Numbered from the stretch's first letter, positions 33,788 through 43,960 are shown. The stretch is 64,000 nt of DNA from Alteromonas sp. IB21 (GCF_016405965.1 NZ_JAEFCD010000001.1:194431-258430); one strand, 5' to 3'. Program-made: numbers and translations. The notes: generated from the sequence alone by a model not told the origin.

Positions 33788-34771
33788 TTAGTAAAACCTC
33801 TTATCCAATACTGCAAGCGCACCAAAATGTGCGGACCAATTTGCATATTCGCGCATCAGCGTTTGTATGTCTTGCTTTTCTACTTTGGTCAAGTGGGGGT
33901 TCCAAATATCGATGATCAATACCGCTCGTGCTTCGTCAGCTGGATTCTCCGCACTATGTACAAAGCTATCGTCAAACAGTAAAGCTTCTGTTCCTGCCCC
34001 CCACATTCTTTTCTCGCCAGCGACGTCTAAATAAGCATTGTCGTTAACAACAAGCGGGATATGGAGTGTCCACTTTATATTCGAGATACCGTAATGGGGA
34101 GGAATATAGGCTTTTGGCTTTAAAACCGAAATCACGACTTCAGGTGCGTGCGTTGGGCAATGTGCTAACAAAGGCGAATTAAACAAAGACACAACGTCGT
34201 GCGGGAGACGTTTGGCATGTTCTGTAAAGTGACCTCCTTTCATCAAATGCATGGAAGACCAATTTTCACTCAGTCTTTTCCATTCATCGGAAGTAGGAAC
34301 CTCTCCTATCTCATGAACATAGTTGTCGTTTGCATGTTTTACACAAGAGAGAAAGGCTTCTTTAGATGAAGATAGCTTATTAACTAAATCTTGAAGCCCA
34401 TCCACTTCGCTAATTTCAGAAAATGGCGATGAGGGTAAATCAGGTATAAAGAGAAAGCTTGGCTTTTGTGCTTTGTGTTGATAAACCTTTCTTTCAACGC
34501 CACACAACATATTCACCGCATGCTTAATCCTTGACGTGCTCCCTATGTGATGGCAAGCACTGTATAACGCTCTGCGAGACAAGTTGGCAGCATTATGGAT
34601 ATGAGTGGCCCTAGACTTCGTGAGAAGCTCTTTATTTTTGGGAGCTAAAAATTCGGGGTATTGTTTGAAAACAGACGCATAGGCCGAAAGCGCTGAATCA
34701 TAATCAGCTTTATCAACCATTGTTGCAATGCTTTCAATTAATTGAGTGATGTGATTATTGTTGTTATTCAT
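33788..34771 (-). CDS. Aspartyl/asparaginyl beta-hydroxylase domain protein
   Basis: A 327-residue protein. An N-terminal helical region (about 1-100) precedes a domain of the aspartyl/asparaginyl beta-hydroxylase family: YIPPHYGISNIKWTLHIPLV with His226, ALLFDDSFVHSAENPADEAR with His272 and Arg282, then VLIIDIWNPHL. These enzymes use only two His to bind iron and hydroxylate Asp or Asn side chains, in eukaryotes in EGF repeats, and in bacteria on peptides or lipid-linked groups. The substrate here is unknown. It is followed at once by the TPR-oxygenase gene. A hairpin (34773-34800) ends only two bases before its ATG and there is no free ribosome site. Confidence 0.87.
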   Translation of the reverse strand: MNNNNNHITQLIESIATMVDKADYDSALSAYASVFKQYPEFLAPKNKELLTKSRATHIHNAANLSRRALYSACHHIGSTSRIKHAVNMLCGVERKVYQHKAQKPSFLFIPDLPSSPFSEISEVDGLQDLVNKLSSSKEAFLSCVKHANDNYVHEIGEVPTSDEWKRLSENWSSMHLMKGGHFTEHAKRLPHDVVSLFNSPLLAHCPTHAPEVVISVLKPKAYIPPHYGISNIKWTLHIPLVVNDNAYLDVAGEKRMWGAGTEALLFDDSFVHSAENPADEARAVLIIDIWNPHLTKVEKQDIQTLMREYANWSAHFGALAVLDKRFY

Positions 34772-34772
34772 A

Positions 34773-34800
34773 TAAAAATGGGAAGTGTTTTGCTTCCCAT
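34773..34800 (-). terminator. Terminator-like hairpin directly before the beta-hydroxylase gene
   Basis: ATGGGAAG, seven-base loop, CTTCCCAT, then TTTTTATA on the minus strand: a perfect eight-pair stem with a T run. It separates the lipoprotein gene from the beta-hydroxylase gene and sits immediately before that gene's ATG, so it could both attenuate transcription and hide the ribosome site. Confidence 0.7.
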
Positions 34801-34822
34801 ACTAACCTTACAAAGTCTTGAA

Positions 34823-35095
34823 TTACTGGTCGCCACCGCCAGTTTCATTTCGACCCTGCATACGAGTCCAAGCTTCTCTACCCGCTTCACGCATTTGCTC
34901 GCGCTCTTCAACTGAGTAACAAACACGTTGCATTCGGTTTGAGCCAATTTTTTTCTCTAACTTACATACCATGCCATCGTCTTCAGCATTGGTATCAGCT
35001 TTTGCATACTGAGAACTTTGATTGCTGGTTGAACCACATGCACCTAGTGTTAAAGCAAGGCTTGATGCAATAATTATTTTTGTTACTTTTTTCAT
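34823..35095 (-). CDS. Small lipoprotein of unknown function
   Basis: A 90-residue protein with a clear lipoprotein signal (MKKVTKIIIASSLALTLGAC, lipobox LGAC at residues 17-20). The mature 70 residues are polar and charged, with two cysteines (MVCKLEKKIGSNRMQRVCYS) that could form a disulfide, and a disordered Gly-rich tail. Similar short lipoproteins with an MxCxLEKxxGSxxxxxVC pattern are common in Alteromonadales, but I know no function. It starts five bases after the prolyl hydroxylase stop on the same strand, so it is in that transcription unit and ends at the hairpin at 34773. Confidence 0.75.
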   Translation of the reverse strand: MKKVTKIIIASSLALTLGACGSTSNQSSQYAKADTNAEDDGMVCKLEKKIGSNRMQRVCYSVEEREQMREAGREAWTRMQGRNETGGGDQ

Positions 35096-35100
35096 CCGTG

Positions 35101-36231
35101 TTATCCCTTAGTATGAGTACCGTAAACTACGTTACCATAAATGGTTGTACATTCTCTAATCCATTTTGTAACTAACCATTTATTTTCTGAAATAGATGGC
35201 GCACCAGCATGATAGCTGTTTAACAATATCTCACCATGCTCGTCCGTGTTAGAAAAAACAACCATATTTCCGATTGTTGGCGCTATGCTAATATCAAACT
35301 TTGGAAAAAGGGTTTCACCACCCTCTTTGACCGTATTCAAGTAAATAAGCGCAGTCTTAATGCGCTGCTTGCCATCTTTAAACATTAGCGCATCGTTTTT
35401 TTCGTTTAATCCGTCATAGTGAGACTTGTACTGCTGACCCGGTTCATACCTCAACAAATTCAATGCTTCACCATTACATCTTGGTGTGTTCGTTATCTGT
35501 GATATTGCTTTGTCTATCTTGCGGGTAATCCAGTCGCAATGGTTAGGCGCTATTATCGCTACATAACTTGTTCTGACACTATCAATCCTACCCTCTCCCG
35601 TAACGGGATCTACAATCATTGAGGGTTGCAGCAGAGGGCTAAATTTCGTAATCAAATAGTGACATTCGTATTCAGATAGCATGCCTTCGTACATTTCAAT
35701 AGGTAAGGATTTATCTAACACTTTTGAAGGCTTATTTTCTCTATCAAGCGATTCGGACAATTCCTCAATGACTTGCTGGTCAATGTCTTTGTCAATTTCA
35801 CCTTGCGTTGGTAAAGCCAGATTAAGCTGTTGACTGATATTCGGTGCTAGGTGACACACCTTGCCTGCAATGTAAGAAAATGTAGCGCTTTTTATCGATA
35901 GGTAAGATAGCGCAACTAAGTAAGCCTCAATAACACCTTTGTTGCCAAGTGTAAGTAGCGTCTTAGCAACTACACTAGTACTCGTTGTCACTTCACCAAA
36001 ATAACCAATTTGCAATTTATGAAACTTAACGACGGGGTTGTCTGCACACGCTACACCATTTAAGAACTCTACCGATTCAGCTGGGTTCTCCCCTGACTTA
36101 AAATAGGCATAGTCTAGTGCCGCATTAAGATCTCCCAAGCTACCTGCTTGCTTTAGCCATCTCATCGCCTCATCGGTATTCCCCGACGAGTGGGCTTCGT
36201 TAGCATTCTTGATGCACTGTTCTATATTCAT
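35101..36231 (-). CDS. Prolyl 4-hydroxylase-type 2OG-Fe(II) oxygenase with helical repeats
   Basis: About 376 residues. The first 150 look like Sel1/TPR helical repeats (ANEAHSSGNTDEAMRWLKQA). The last 200 are a prolyl 4-hydroxylase alpha-type domain: LLRYEPGQQYKSHYDGLNE gives the HxD pair (His271, Asp273 from this start), EGGETLFPKF is the family loop, and NSYHAGAPSISENKWLVTKW gives the distal His341 and Lys351 that binds 2-oxoglutarate. Such enzymes hydroxylate proline in proteins or peptides. The start is set at MNIEQCIKNA; an ATG seven codons upstream is possible. It lies between the receptor at 36298 and the lipoprotein gene, just past a terminator. Confidence 0.87.
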   Translation of the reverse strand: MNIEQCIKNANEAHSSGNTDEAMRWLKQAGSLGDLNAALDYAYFKSGENPAESVEFLNGVACADNPVVKFHKLQIGYFGEVTTSTSVVAKTLLTLGNKGVIEAYLVALSYLSIKSATFSYIAGKVCHLAPNISQQLNLALPTQGEIDKDIDQQVIEELSESLDRENKPSKVLDKSLPIEMYEGMLSEYECHYLITKFSPLLQPSMIVDPVTGEGRIDSVRTSYVAIIAPNHCDWITRKIDKAISQITNTPRCNGEALNLLRYEPGQQYKSHYDGLNEKNDALMFKDGKQRIKTALIYLNTVKEGGETLFPKFDISIAPTIGNMVVFSNTDEHGEILLNSYHAGAPSISENKWLVTKWIRECTTIYGNVVYGTHTKG

Positions 36232-36250
36232 TTCCTGTTGTCCACACAAC

Positions 36251-36275
36251 AAAAAAGCCTCCGAAGAGGCTTTTA
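36251..36275 (-). terminator. Terminator after the TonB-dependent receptor gene
   Basis: AAAAAAGCCTC, four-base loop, GAGGCTTTTA: on the minus strand a compact stem followed by six T. It lies 22 bases past the receptor stop and 20 before the hydroxylase start, so the hydroxylase gene either depends on readthrough or has a promoter inside the receptor gene. Confidence 0.85.
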
Positions 36276-36297
36276 ATTAGTTCATTCTACACTTCTA

Positions 36298-39108
36298 TTA
36301 GAAGGTCACGTTTACGCGTGAGTAGAAGAATTGTCCAGGGATTTCATACATAGACGGGTCGAAGCTGTTAGCAAACGTCGAGTAAGAAACTTCTGGGTCG
36401 GTGTCGAACAAGTTGTTCACACCTACAGTAATGCGAAGGTTATCATTAACTGCATAGCCTAGCGATACATCGTGATAAGCCATTGCTTCTAGCTCGTTGA
36501 AGCTATCGCCTTCTTCTGCAGTTGGATCAACCGGATCACTACATAGCTGCTGATCAAGTGCACCGCCGTCGATTTGACATAGCTCAGTCGTGTTACCGAT
36601 GTAACGCACTAACCAGTTAGCTGTCCAATCGTCGTAGTTCCAAGTAAGTGCTAAGTTAGTACGTAGACGTGGAACAACGTCACGGTCACCCGCTTGACCT
36701 GCATCGTTAAAGGTCTCTGAAGTACCGCTTACTGGGTCAACAACAATCAGTGAACGCTCATCGATGTATGTACCATCCCAGTTTATACGGAAATCACCGT
36801 ATTCAGTCTCGAAGTTGTACGCTACGTTGTAATCGAAACCAGAAGTCGTTTGACCACCTAGGTTGATTTGACCGTTAAATAGGTCAACAACGTTACCGCC
36901 AGCACCACGAGTGATTAGTGAACAGAGTGTTTCACCTGTCTCAGCACACGCGTTAAGGATAGTTTGCGCACCTACTGAAGATACAGCTTGGTCAACTTCA
37001 ATATCGAACACGTCAAACGTGATTGATAAACCTTCAATTTGCGCAGGTGAGTAAACGAAACCATAAGTAAAGCTTTCAGCTTCTTCAGCCTGTAAGTTCG
37101 CGTTACCACCAACGGTGATACGAATCTGTGAGTTAGGCTGAACATAACTTGCTGGAATACCCGCACAACCAGGAAGGTTAGGGTTACCCGCTGCACCGCC
37201 GTTACATGGATCCGTTAGTGGTGGGAATGCATCGCTGTTACCGCTAAACAACTCGTCGATAGAAGGTGCACGGAACGCTTCAGACCATGTACCACGTACA
37301 AGTAGGTCTTCGTTAATACGCCACTTAAGGCCAACTTTAGAGTTAGTTGTATCACCGAAGTTGCTGTAATCCGAGTAACGAGTAGCAAGTTCTAGGTCTA
37401 GTTGCTCTACACCAGGCATATCTGAAAGTAGAGGTACTGCAAGCTCTAGGTAAGCTTCTTCAACACTGAACGCACCTGAGGTAGGCAAACGCGCGTTACC
37501 AGAAGTGATACCCGCAGCAATGATTGCATCAGGCTGGTCGTAACCTGACTGCCAGCGCTTCTCGTAACCCGCAGCAAATGCTAGGTAGCCCGCTGGTAGT
37601 TCAAATACTTCACCAGAGATGTTTGCAGAGTAGCTCTCAAGAGCTGAGTTAAGCTCGTCTTGTGCAGTAAAGGTAATGTAATCAAGCATTTCTTGCGTGA
37701 TTGTGCCTTCACCGATAACTTCAGGTGCACCACCAAATAAGTTCAGAGGAACGCAGTCGCCAGTACAATTAGCAGGGTCACCAAGCGCGCTTCTTACGCG
37801 GTCCATGTTAAGTAGGCCGTCGGTAGATGTGTTCTGAGTGATATCTGCATAAGTATAGTTTACATCCCAGAAGAACTCTCTGTCAGCAAACTCAAATACA
37901 CCTTCAAAACCACCGTTGAACTGGAACTGGTCAACGTTCTGCTTGAAGCTACGGAAACCCGCTTCCATCATACGACGACCAAATAAGAACATTTCACGAG
38001 ATGTAGGATCTGACGCGAGGATCGTTGGGTCCGTCGTTACGGTGACGCCGTATGGATTGAACGGGTGATTAGCGGCCAATGTAGCATCTTCAGCAAACGC
38101 GGTACCTAAAAATAATGGCGTAGGCGCAAGAGCCTGCTCTGACTTACGGTTACCGTAGAAGCCCGTTACGTTAACAGATACGTTGTCTGTAAGCTCATAA
38201 CGTGCCTGAGTGTAGATATTTGTACGTTCTTGCGGCGTAGATAGATAGTTAAACGGTGCAAAGTTGAAGCGACTATCTGGTTCAACCCATGGCTCTAGGC
38301 CACCGTTACCGTCACCTTGCTGACTGAAACCATTACCGGCCTGGTCAAACGTAAAGAAACGGCCTTGAGGAGGAGCCGATGAACCACCAAAACCTGCAGG
38401 CGTACCGAAAACAGGTACTGCAGAAATCTCACGGTCGCCCGCTAATGTAGGCTCTTCTTCAACGTAAGAGATGTTGAAGTATACGTTACCTTTGTCGTTC
38501 GCTGTACCGAAACCAATGTCCCACTGCTCTTTATTACCGTCGCCTTCATCCCACTGACCAATGTAGCCAGATGCTTGAACGCCTTCGAAATCTTGACGAG
38601 TAATAATGTTTACAACACCCGCAATCGCATCAGAACCGTATACCGCTGAAGCACCGTCTTTCAGTACTTCGATACGCTCGATGATTGCAGCTGGAATGTT
38701 GTTAAGGTCAACAGAACCGCCAATACCTGGGGCCCAACGCTTGCCGTTAACAAGAACTAGTGTACGGTTTGAACCAATACCACGGATGTTAATAGTAGTT
38801 GTACCATTACCGCCGTTGTTATTATTGGTGTTGATAGCAGAACCTGCAGAAGGAATTGCTTGAAGAACGTCACCGATTGATGTAACACCGAACTTTTCGA
38901 TATCAACACGTGACATCACTGTAACTGGGTTGGCACCTTCGATATCGGTACGACGGATACGAGAACCCGTTACTTCGATTTTTTCTACTGCGTCCGCTGC
39001 TTCTTCGGTTTCCTGTGCGTTAACTGCACCAGTGAAGCCGATAGTTGATGCAGCACCGAATGCGCAAGCTAACTTCACTGACTTAGCCAGCTTAGAGTTT
39101 GTAAACAT
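36298..39108 (-). CDS. TonB-dependent receptor next to the oxygenase genes
   Basis: A 936-residue outer membrane receptor. Signal peptide (to about AVNAQE), a TonB box [13 protein letters not shown] near residue 42, a plug with [38 protein letters not shown] and [19 protein letters not shown], then a barrel ending [10 protein letters not shown]. Cysteine pairs lie in extracellular loops ([30 protein letters not shown]). The plug style is that of the large family of marine receptors often linked to peptides or sugars rather than siderophores. The ligand is unknown. Its gene is followed by four oxygenase-type genes, which hints that the imported compound or the receptor itself is a substrate; that is a guess. 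Confidence 0.92.
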   Translation of the reverse strand: MFTNSKLAKSVKLACAFGAASTIGFTGAVNAQETEEAADAVEKIEVTGSRIRRTDIEGANPVTVMSRVDIEKFGVTSIGDVLQAIPSAGSAINTNNNNGGNGTTTINIRGIGSNRTLVLVNGKRWAPGIGGSVDLNNIPAAIIERIEVLKDGASAVYGSDAIAGVVNIITRQDFEGVQASGYIGQWDEGDGNKEQWDIGFGTANDKGNVYFNISYVEEEPTLAGDREISAVPVFGTPAGFGGSSAPPQGRFFTFDQAGNGFSQQGDGNGGLEPWVEPDSRFNFAPFNYLSTPQERTNIYTQARYELTDNVSVNVTGFYGNRKSEQALAPTPLFLGTAFAEDATLAANHPFNPYGVTVTTDPTILASDPTSREMFLFGRRMMEAGFRSFKQNVDQFQFNGGFEGVFEFADREFFWDVNYTYADITQNTSTDGLLNMDRVRSALGDPANCTGDCVPLNLFGGAPEVIGEGTITQEMLDYITFTAQDELNSALESYSANISGEVFELPAGYLAFAAGYEKRWQSGYDQPDAIIAAGITSGNARLPTSGAFSVEEAYLELAVPLLSDMPGVEQLDLELATRYSDYSNFGDTTNSKVGLKWRINEDLLVRGTWSEAFRAPSIDELFSGNSDAFPPLTDPCNGGAAGNPNLPGCAGIPASYVQPNSQIRITVGGNANLQAEEAESFTYGFVYSPAQIEGLSITFDVFDIEVDQAVSSVGAQTILNACAETGETLCSLITRGAGGNVVDLFNGQINLGGQTTSGFDYNVAYNFETEYGDFRINWDGTYIDERSLIVVDPVSGTSETFNDAGQAGDRDVVPRLRTNLALTWNYDDWTANWLVRYIGNTTELCQIDGGALDQQLCSDPVDPTAEEGDSFNELEAMAYHDVSLGYAVNDNLRITVGVNNLFDTDPEVSYSTFANSFDPSMYEIPGQFFYSRVNVTF

Positions 39109-39364
39109 GTATTGTCTCCCTGGACCACTAAAACTCTTAGTGTGTGTTTCTTAAATCGTTTATATAACGAATTATTATTAGTAAGGTCAAAGCCTCAATT
39201 TGATAATAACCACATCCTAAGCACAGGGTCAACTGGGATCAGACGGGTGTTCCCTAAAAGTTCAATTTTTTTTTGTCTTTCAGCCTTCTTTTGTAAATAT
39301 TAACTTACATTTAACACTTTAAGCACAAAAGCCGACCTTGCCAGTTCACTTTTTGTGCTGCTTA

Positions 39365-39406
39365 TTAAAAAGGGCGAGGTTTACCACTTAAGTATACTCT
39401 CGCCCT
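39365..39406 (-). terminator. Terminator of the Oar-like receptor gene
   Basis: AGGGCGAG (39371-39378) pairs with CTCGCCCT (39399-39406) across a 20-base loop; the minus strand continues TTTTAATAAG. It lies 28 bases past the stop of the gene at 39434. The rest of 39109-39433 holds the upstream region of the 36298 receptor and no gene. Confidence 0.75.
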
Positions 39407-39433
39407 ATTCTAAGTTTTTGTTCTACCTGCGCT

Positions 39434-42379
39434 TTAGAACGAGTAATTCACACTGAATCGTACGTATCTCGGTGTTTGCCACGCGGTTGGTAGACCGTAA
39501 TTAGGGTTTACATCAGGATTTGTTGGATCCGCTGAACCCTCATCATCATATATTTCATTAACTTCTGTAACGCGGTCATTGTTAAGAAGGTTGAAAATAT
39601 CCGCTCTCACAACCAGCTTCTGCTCTTCACCTATATCGATATTGTAGGAAGCAGAAACGTCGATAGAGTAATAGCTGCTAGTACGGCCACGAGAACCACG
39701 CGGCGCAGGCTCACCACCGGCGAAGAATGACTCTGAATCATAAGCTTGAGCAAAAATATCTGTCGGGTGATAACCGAAAGCGTTGATTGGACGACCCGTC
39801 CAGAACTGGAGATTGGCACCAAGGGTCAAGTCTTCCGTAACTGCGTAAGCACCGTAAAGTTTAACCTGATGACGTCTGTCATTTGGCAAGTCACCGTAAG
39901 CGTTATCAAGTAGACCAGGTTGGTCGAATAACGTTGTTAAACCTGCGTCATCCTGACCGTTGTCTGAGCGAACATAACCTTCGTTGTTACCCCAGCTGTG
40001 TGACCAGGTGTACGCAGCGTTAAGCATCCACACACCGTCCCATGCTCTCTGCCACATAAAATCAACAGCTGCATACTTACGAATTGAATCTGGGTAGCCT
40101 AAATCTTCAGCCGATAAGTCCATGTAAACCAACTCGCCTTCTGCTCCCGGCAATTCAGTAGTACCAATGCGCATATCAGAATTAGGGTTTGTTAGCACAT
40201 ACTGGTGGAATCCATCCCAAATATCAGATACGTCACCGTAGCCGTTTGCTGCCGCCCATTCGATAACAGCTGCATCAATCGCCATATCTTCGATAGTCGT
40301 TGAAAGCTCGCGATACGTACCTTGAATTGACATGCTCCATTCGTCGTTCAACTGGAATTGGTAGCCCGCAATAAATTCATCTGAGTACATTGAATCTAAG
40401 TTTTGATCGACGATTTCATCTGGCGATTTTGCAGTACCGTCGGCAAATACATCATCAGGTTGTGTTTTAGCACCAGTCAGATTAGGAATACCCAACGCTT
40501 CATCCGCGAAACCTTCAAATTCGTAGTACTCTTGGGTATAGGTTTCGGCACCTGCAAGACGAATGTTGGTATTTGCTGCGATAGGTAGGTAGTATCTGCC
40601 GTAGCTTGCCCATGCTTTGGTCTCGCCGTCACCAAATACATCCCATACTGCACCTAGACGAAGTGCCCACTGGTTATCAAGTTTGGCGAAAGACTCACCG
40701 TCAGCATTAAAATTTTCAAACGTATCGTTGCGAAGACCTGCGTTAATAACCAAGTTGTCAGTAACTTGCCACTGATCTTGGACATAAAAGGCGAAGTTTT
40801 CAGAATCGAACTGGCCACCAACGTTATAGTCGCGGTATCGAACTTGGTAAATTTCTTCGTTAGCTAGATCGCTGTCATCAACATAGTATAAATAATAGGC
40901 GTTACCAGAGTTAATAGTATTGCTGTTGGAAGTAAGCTTTTCGTAATCTACTCCGAATCTTAATGAGTGATCGCCTGCATACCAATCTGCATCCAATCGA
41001 ATAACTTCGCGTTCATCATCGCCCTGCTCTGCGGTGAAGTTAGCCCATGTACTTGTAGGAACGAACGCCGCTGTGCTGTCATAACGATAGTAAACAACTG
41101 GGTTGCCGTCTAACTCGCTTCGCACTGTTCTGTCTTGCTTGTTGATGCCATATTGCGCAGAAATCGAGAAGTCATCATTAATGATACTCGTCCATTTTGC
41201 CGTATAGTTTAAACCACCTTCATCTTCGTAGCCCACACGAGCATTAGTGAAATCACCGCGGTCGATAGAATCATACGTCGTGATTTCTGTTGAGCGTTCA
41301 TCAGAAAAAGCGGTGATTTCAAGAATATTGTTTTCTGTAACATACCAATCAAGTTTTGCTACCCAAAATGCATCATCATCTTTTTCAAAAAAGCCGTTTT
41401 GTTTTACACCGTCACTCGTGTTTGTTTGATCACCTACGTAGTTATTTTCAGAAGAGCGAGGGTTAAATAGCGCATAAAAGAACAACTTATCTTCTATTAA
41501 TGCACCGCTTGCCCAAACGTTAACATCCCACTCGTCTATCTCGTCTCGCGTATTATCGATGCGATACAAACCGTTTTTATTGTTACGAGACGAATCACGC
41601 TGCTCTCGAAGTGCATCCGGCTCCCAATAAAAATTAGCGCCAGCTTTAAATTCGTTAGTTCCACTTTTGGTTTTTGCGTTTATAACACCCCCGGTTACAC
41701 GGCCAAATTCTGCTGAGTATCCACCTGTTTTTACTTCAAACGTTTCATACATATCAAACGGTGGCTCACTTGAGCCCACGCCAGTACGGAAGTTAGTGAT
41801 GTTCAACCCATTAATGTAGTAACCATTCTCCCCAACCGATGCACCACCAATTGATGGCAAATCACCAAAGGCTGAGTCACCTTGCGTTGTACCTGGCGCT
41901 AATAGCGCAACAGAAGTCAGGTTACGAGGCACCGGTACTCTATCCAAAGTGACGCTGTCTACCACAATACCTGTGCTTGAACTTGTTACATCAACCATGG
42001 CAATAGTGGTACCAGTAACTTCAATGCGTTCTACATCATCACTAGCAAGACGCATATCAAGGTTTGTCTTACCGCTAATACCTACTTTTACAGAGTCTTG
42101 AATGGTGGTACGAAACCCATTCTTTTCTGCCGTAACTTTGTAATTACCCGCTGGAAGTAATGGAAAACGGAAATCACCTGATTCATCACTTTGAACAGAG
42201 CGAGTAAGCCCAGTTTCTAAGTTTTCGATGGTAATAGTGACGTTTGAAAGACCGCTACCATTTACTTGAACAGAGGTTCCTTGAATTGAACCATTGGTGT
42301 TATTTGCTAAGGCTGGCGCTGTGGCACCAATCGACAGTGCAACTGCCAATGCAACTGCACTTCTTTTGATTTGATACAT
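39434..42379 (-). CDS. Oar-like TonB-dependent receptor with carboxypeptidase-like domain
   Basis: A 981-residue outer membrane protein. After the signal peptide (to about ALANN) comes a carboxypeptidase-regulatory-like domain (residues about 30-115: GSIQGTSVQVNGSGLSNVTI, RFPLLPAGNYKVTAEKNGF), a TonB box-like VERIEVTGT, a plug (GASVGENGYYINGLNITNFR, FEVKTGGYSAEFGRVTGGVI) and a long barrel ending in FSVNYSF. This is the Oar/TonB receptor type that in Alteromonadales is tied to protein or peptide uptake and sometimes to adhesion. The gene stands alone with its own terminator and an inverted repeat in its leader. Confidence 0.9.
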   Translation of the reverse strand: MYQIKRSAVALAVALSIGATAPALANNTNGSIQGTSVQVNGSGLSNVTITIENLETGLTRSVQSDESGDFRFPLLPAGNYKVTAEKNGFRTTIQDSVKVGISGKTNLDMRLASDDVERIEVTGTTIAMVDVTSSSTGIVVDSVTLDRVPVPRNLTSVALLAPGTTQGDSAFGDLPSIGGASVGENGYYINGLNITNFRTGVGSSEPPFDMYETFEVKTGGYSAEFGRVTGGVINAKTKSGTNEFKAGANFYWEPDALREQRDSSRNNKNGLYRIDNTRDEIDEWDVNVWASGALIEDKLFFYALFNPRSSENNYVGDQTNTSDGVKQNGFFEKDDDAFWVAKLDWYVTENNILEITAFSDERSTEITTYDSIDRGDFTNARVGYEDEGGLNYTAKWTSIINDDFSISAQYGINKQDRTVRSELDGNPVVYYRYDSTAAFVPTSTWANFTAEQGDDEREVIRLDADWYAGDHSLRFGVDYEKLTSNSNTINSGNAYYLYYVDDSDLANEEIYQVRYRDYNVGGQFDSENFAFYVQDQWQVTDNLVINAGLRNDTFENFNADGESFAKLDNQWALRLGAVWDVFGDGETKAWASYGRYYLPIAANTNIRLAGAETYTQEYYEFEGFADEALGIPNLTGAKTQPDDVFADGTAKSPDEIVDQNLDSMYSDEFIAGYQFQLNDEWSMSIQGTYRELSTTIEDMAIDAAVIEWAAANGYGDVSDIWDGFHQYVLTNPNSDMRIGTTELPGAEGELVYMDLSAEDLGYPDSIRKYAAVDFMWQRAWDGVWMLNAAYTWSHSWGNNEGYVRSDNGQDDAGLTTLFDQPGLLDNAYGDLPNDRRHQVKLYGAYAVTEDLTLGANLQFWTGRPINAFGYHPTDIFAQAYDSESFFAGGEPAPRGSRGRTSSYYSIDVSASYNIDIGEEQKLVVRADIFNLLNNDRVTEVNEIYDDEGSADPTNPDVNPNYGLPTAWQTPRYVRFSVNYSF

Positions 42380-42475
42380 GTACGTATTCCCTGGTTAGTC
42401 ATAGCTTAGTGTTGAGCTTTTATGAAAAATCAATTAAGCGGACCTAAACTTTTGTATTTATTAGAGATAACAAAT

Positions 42476-42493
42476 ATTATCCGAAAGGATAAT
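42476..42493. promoter_or_regulatory. Inverted repeat upstream of the Oar-like receptor
   Basis: ATTATCC, GAAA loop, GGATAAT: a perfect seven-pair inverted repeat about 97 bases before the receptor ATG and just outside the AT-rich leader. It could be an operator. No regulator gene is adjacent, so the binding protein is unknown. Confidence 0.4.
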
Positions 42494-42631
42494 TGACTAA
42501 CTAAGGCAAAGTAATCAACTCATTTATGCGCAGCTTGCGACGAAAGGAAGCTTTAGCGCGACAATGAGATGAACCCGCTCAAATTTCAACCTAAACATCT
42601 AATTTAAATGCATTTTTTTGAATATTACAAA

Positions 42632-43720
42632 TTACTGCAAGTAGAATCCTAGCTGCTTCCGCACTGATTCGGGCAAGTCAGGCAAAGCACTCTTAGGTAG
42701 TAGAAAAGTCGCCATATTAAAAAAGTCCAAATAAATGCGATTAGATTCTGTGGTTTTTTTCAGATAATGATGGCCTGATGATCCCCCCGTTCCTATCTTT
42801 GTTCCCAGCATTCTCTGAACCATCATTGCGTGACGATAGCGCCAGATAGTGAGCTGTTCGTCGATTTCGGTCAGGGCAGTGATGAGCTGAAAAGGAAGAT
42901 TAAAAATGGGCTCTTCTGAGTACTGCTTGATAAATAGCGCTGAAAGCAACGCTTTATGACTTAAACGAAATTTGCCTTCGCCCCTCAGCTTTTCAAACTT
43001 AGCGTCGTCAAATAGGGCATCGAAGTTCTCCATAGTCGCTTTCAAGTCTTTCAACTCTTGGCGTCTCTCTGTCTCAGATAACATGTCGCTGGTTGAAATG
43101 GTGTGATGATCATCATTCAACATGTCGTCTGCCGCATTTTTATAATATTGCCAGAAGTCGAATCCCTCGGTTTTTAAAAGTGGCATTCTTGAAAGCCACT
43201 TATCAACAAGTTCAAACAAGCTAGGCTTATTTTCAAGATTTTCGAGTAGTGCCCTGTCTTTATCTGTAAGGCGGTTATAGAAGCTTTGCTTATCGAAGTC
43301 TATTCTAAAGTCACGTTTTAGGCCGAGCGAAATCTCTAAACGTTTAAACTGGATACTTTGGAAGCCGGAGGCAGGTACAAGGTAATCTCGAAACGACAAA
43401 AACTGCTGCGGTGTCATGGTTTCCATGATGGCAATCTGATCGTTCATTAGCTTTTGAATTTGTATGACTCTTTGCAATCTATGCACAACTAAAGTCAACT
43501 GCTGATCTTTCACCGTTTCTTGATTAAAGGTATCAATAACTGCATTGAGCTCGTGAAGTACCTGTTTGAACCATAGTTCATAAACTTGATGGACGATAAT
43601 GAACAACATCTCTTCGTGCGCCGTATCGCCGTATTTTTCACTTTGTAGGTCTTGGGCCCCTAATATTTTATCTAGTTGAAGGTAGTCGCCGTAATAGCAG
43701 GGCTCTATATTTTTTTTCAT
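42632..43720 (-). CDS. kynA: Tryptophan 2,3-dioxygenase
   Basis: A 362-residue heme enzyme that opens the indole ring of tryptophan to N-formylkynurenine, the first step of the kynurenine pathway. Family landmarks: YGDYLQLDKILGAQ near the N-terminus, HEEMLFIIVHQVYELWFKQVLHE with the active-site His (about residues 35-57), FLSFRDYLVPASGFQSIQFKRLE, and WRYRHAMMVQRMLGTKIGTGGSSGHHYL with the heme-ligating His. It is longer than many bacterial forms (about 280) and resembles the animal-like branch. No kynureninase or formamidase gene is in the window. Divergent from comFB. Confidence 0.95.
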   Translation of the reverse strand: MKKNIEPCYYGDYLQLDKILGAQDLQSEKYGDTAHEEMLFIIVHQVYELWFKQVLHELNAVIDTFNQETVKDQQLTLVVHRLQRVIQIQKLMNDQIAIMETMTPQQFLSFRDYLVPASGFQSIQFKRLEISLGLKRDFRIDFDKQSFYNRLTDKDRALLENLENKPSLFELVDKWLSRMPLLKTEGFDFWQYYKNAADDMLNDDHHTISTSDMLSETERRQELKDLKATMENFDALFDDAKFEKLRGEGKFRLSHKALLSALFIKQYSEEPIFNLPFQLITALTEIDEQLTIWRYRHAMMVQRMLGTKIGTGGSSGHHYLKKTTESNRIYLDFFNMATFLLPKSALPDLPESVRKQLGFYLQ

Positions 43721-43960
43721 GTCGTTCTCGCCTTTTGGCTCTCATTTAAGTTGTTAAATGTATCATCGTCACCTCGACATCCACAGAATACAAGCTATAC
43801 ATTATAGGAACATACAGCCAAGATCTGTGTTGTACCGCTGTGTGCGTATAAAAATGTGTCCAATGTTATCAGATGGACCTTATTATCATGAAAGGCATCG
43901 CTGCAACGTAAATCAAAAAGCCAAAAGCACGGCGCTTAGAGTTTTATATGGGGAAGAATC

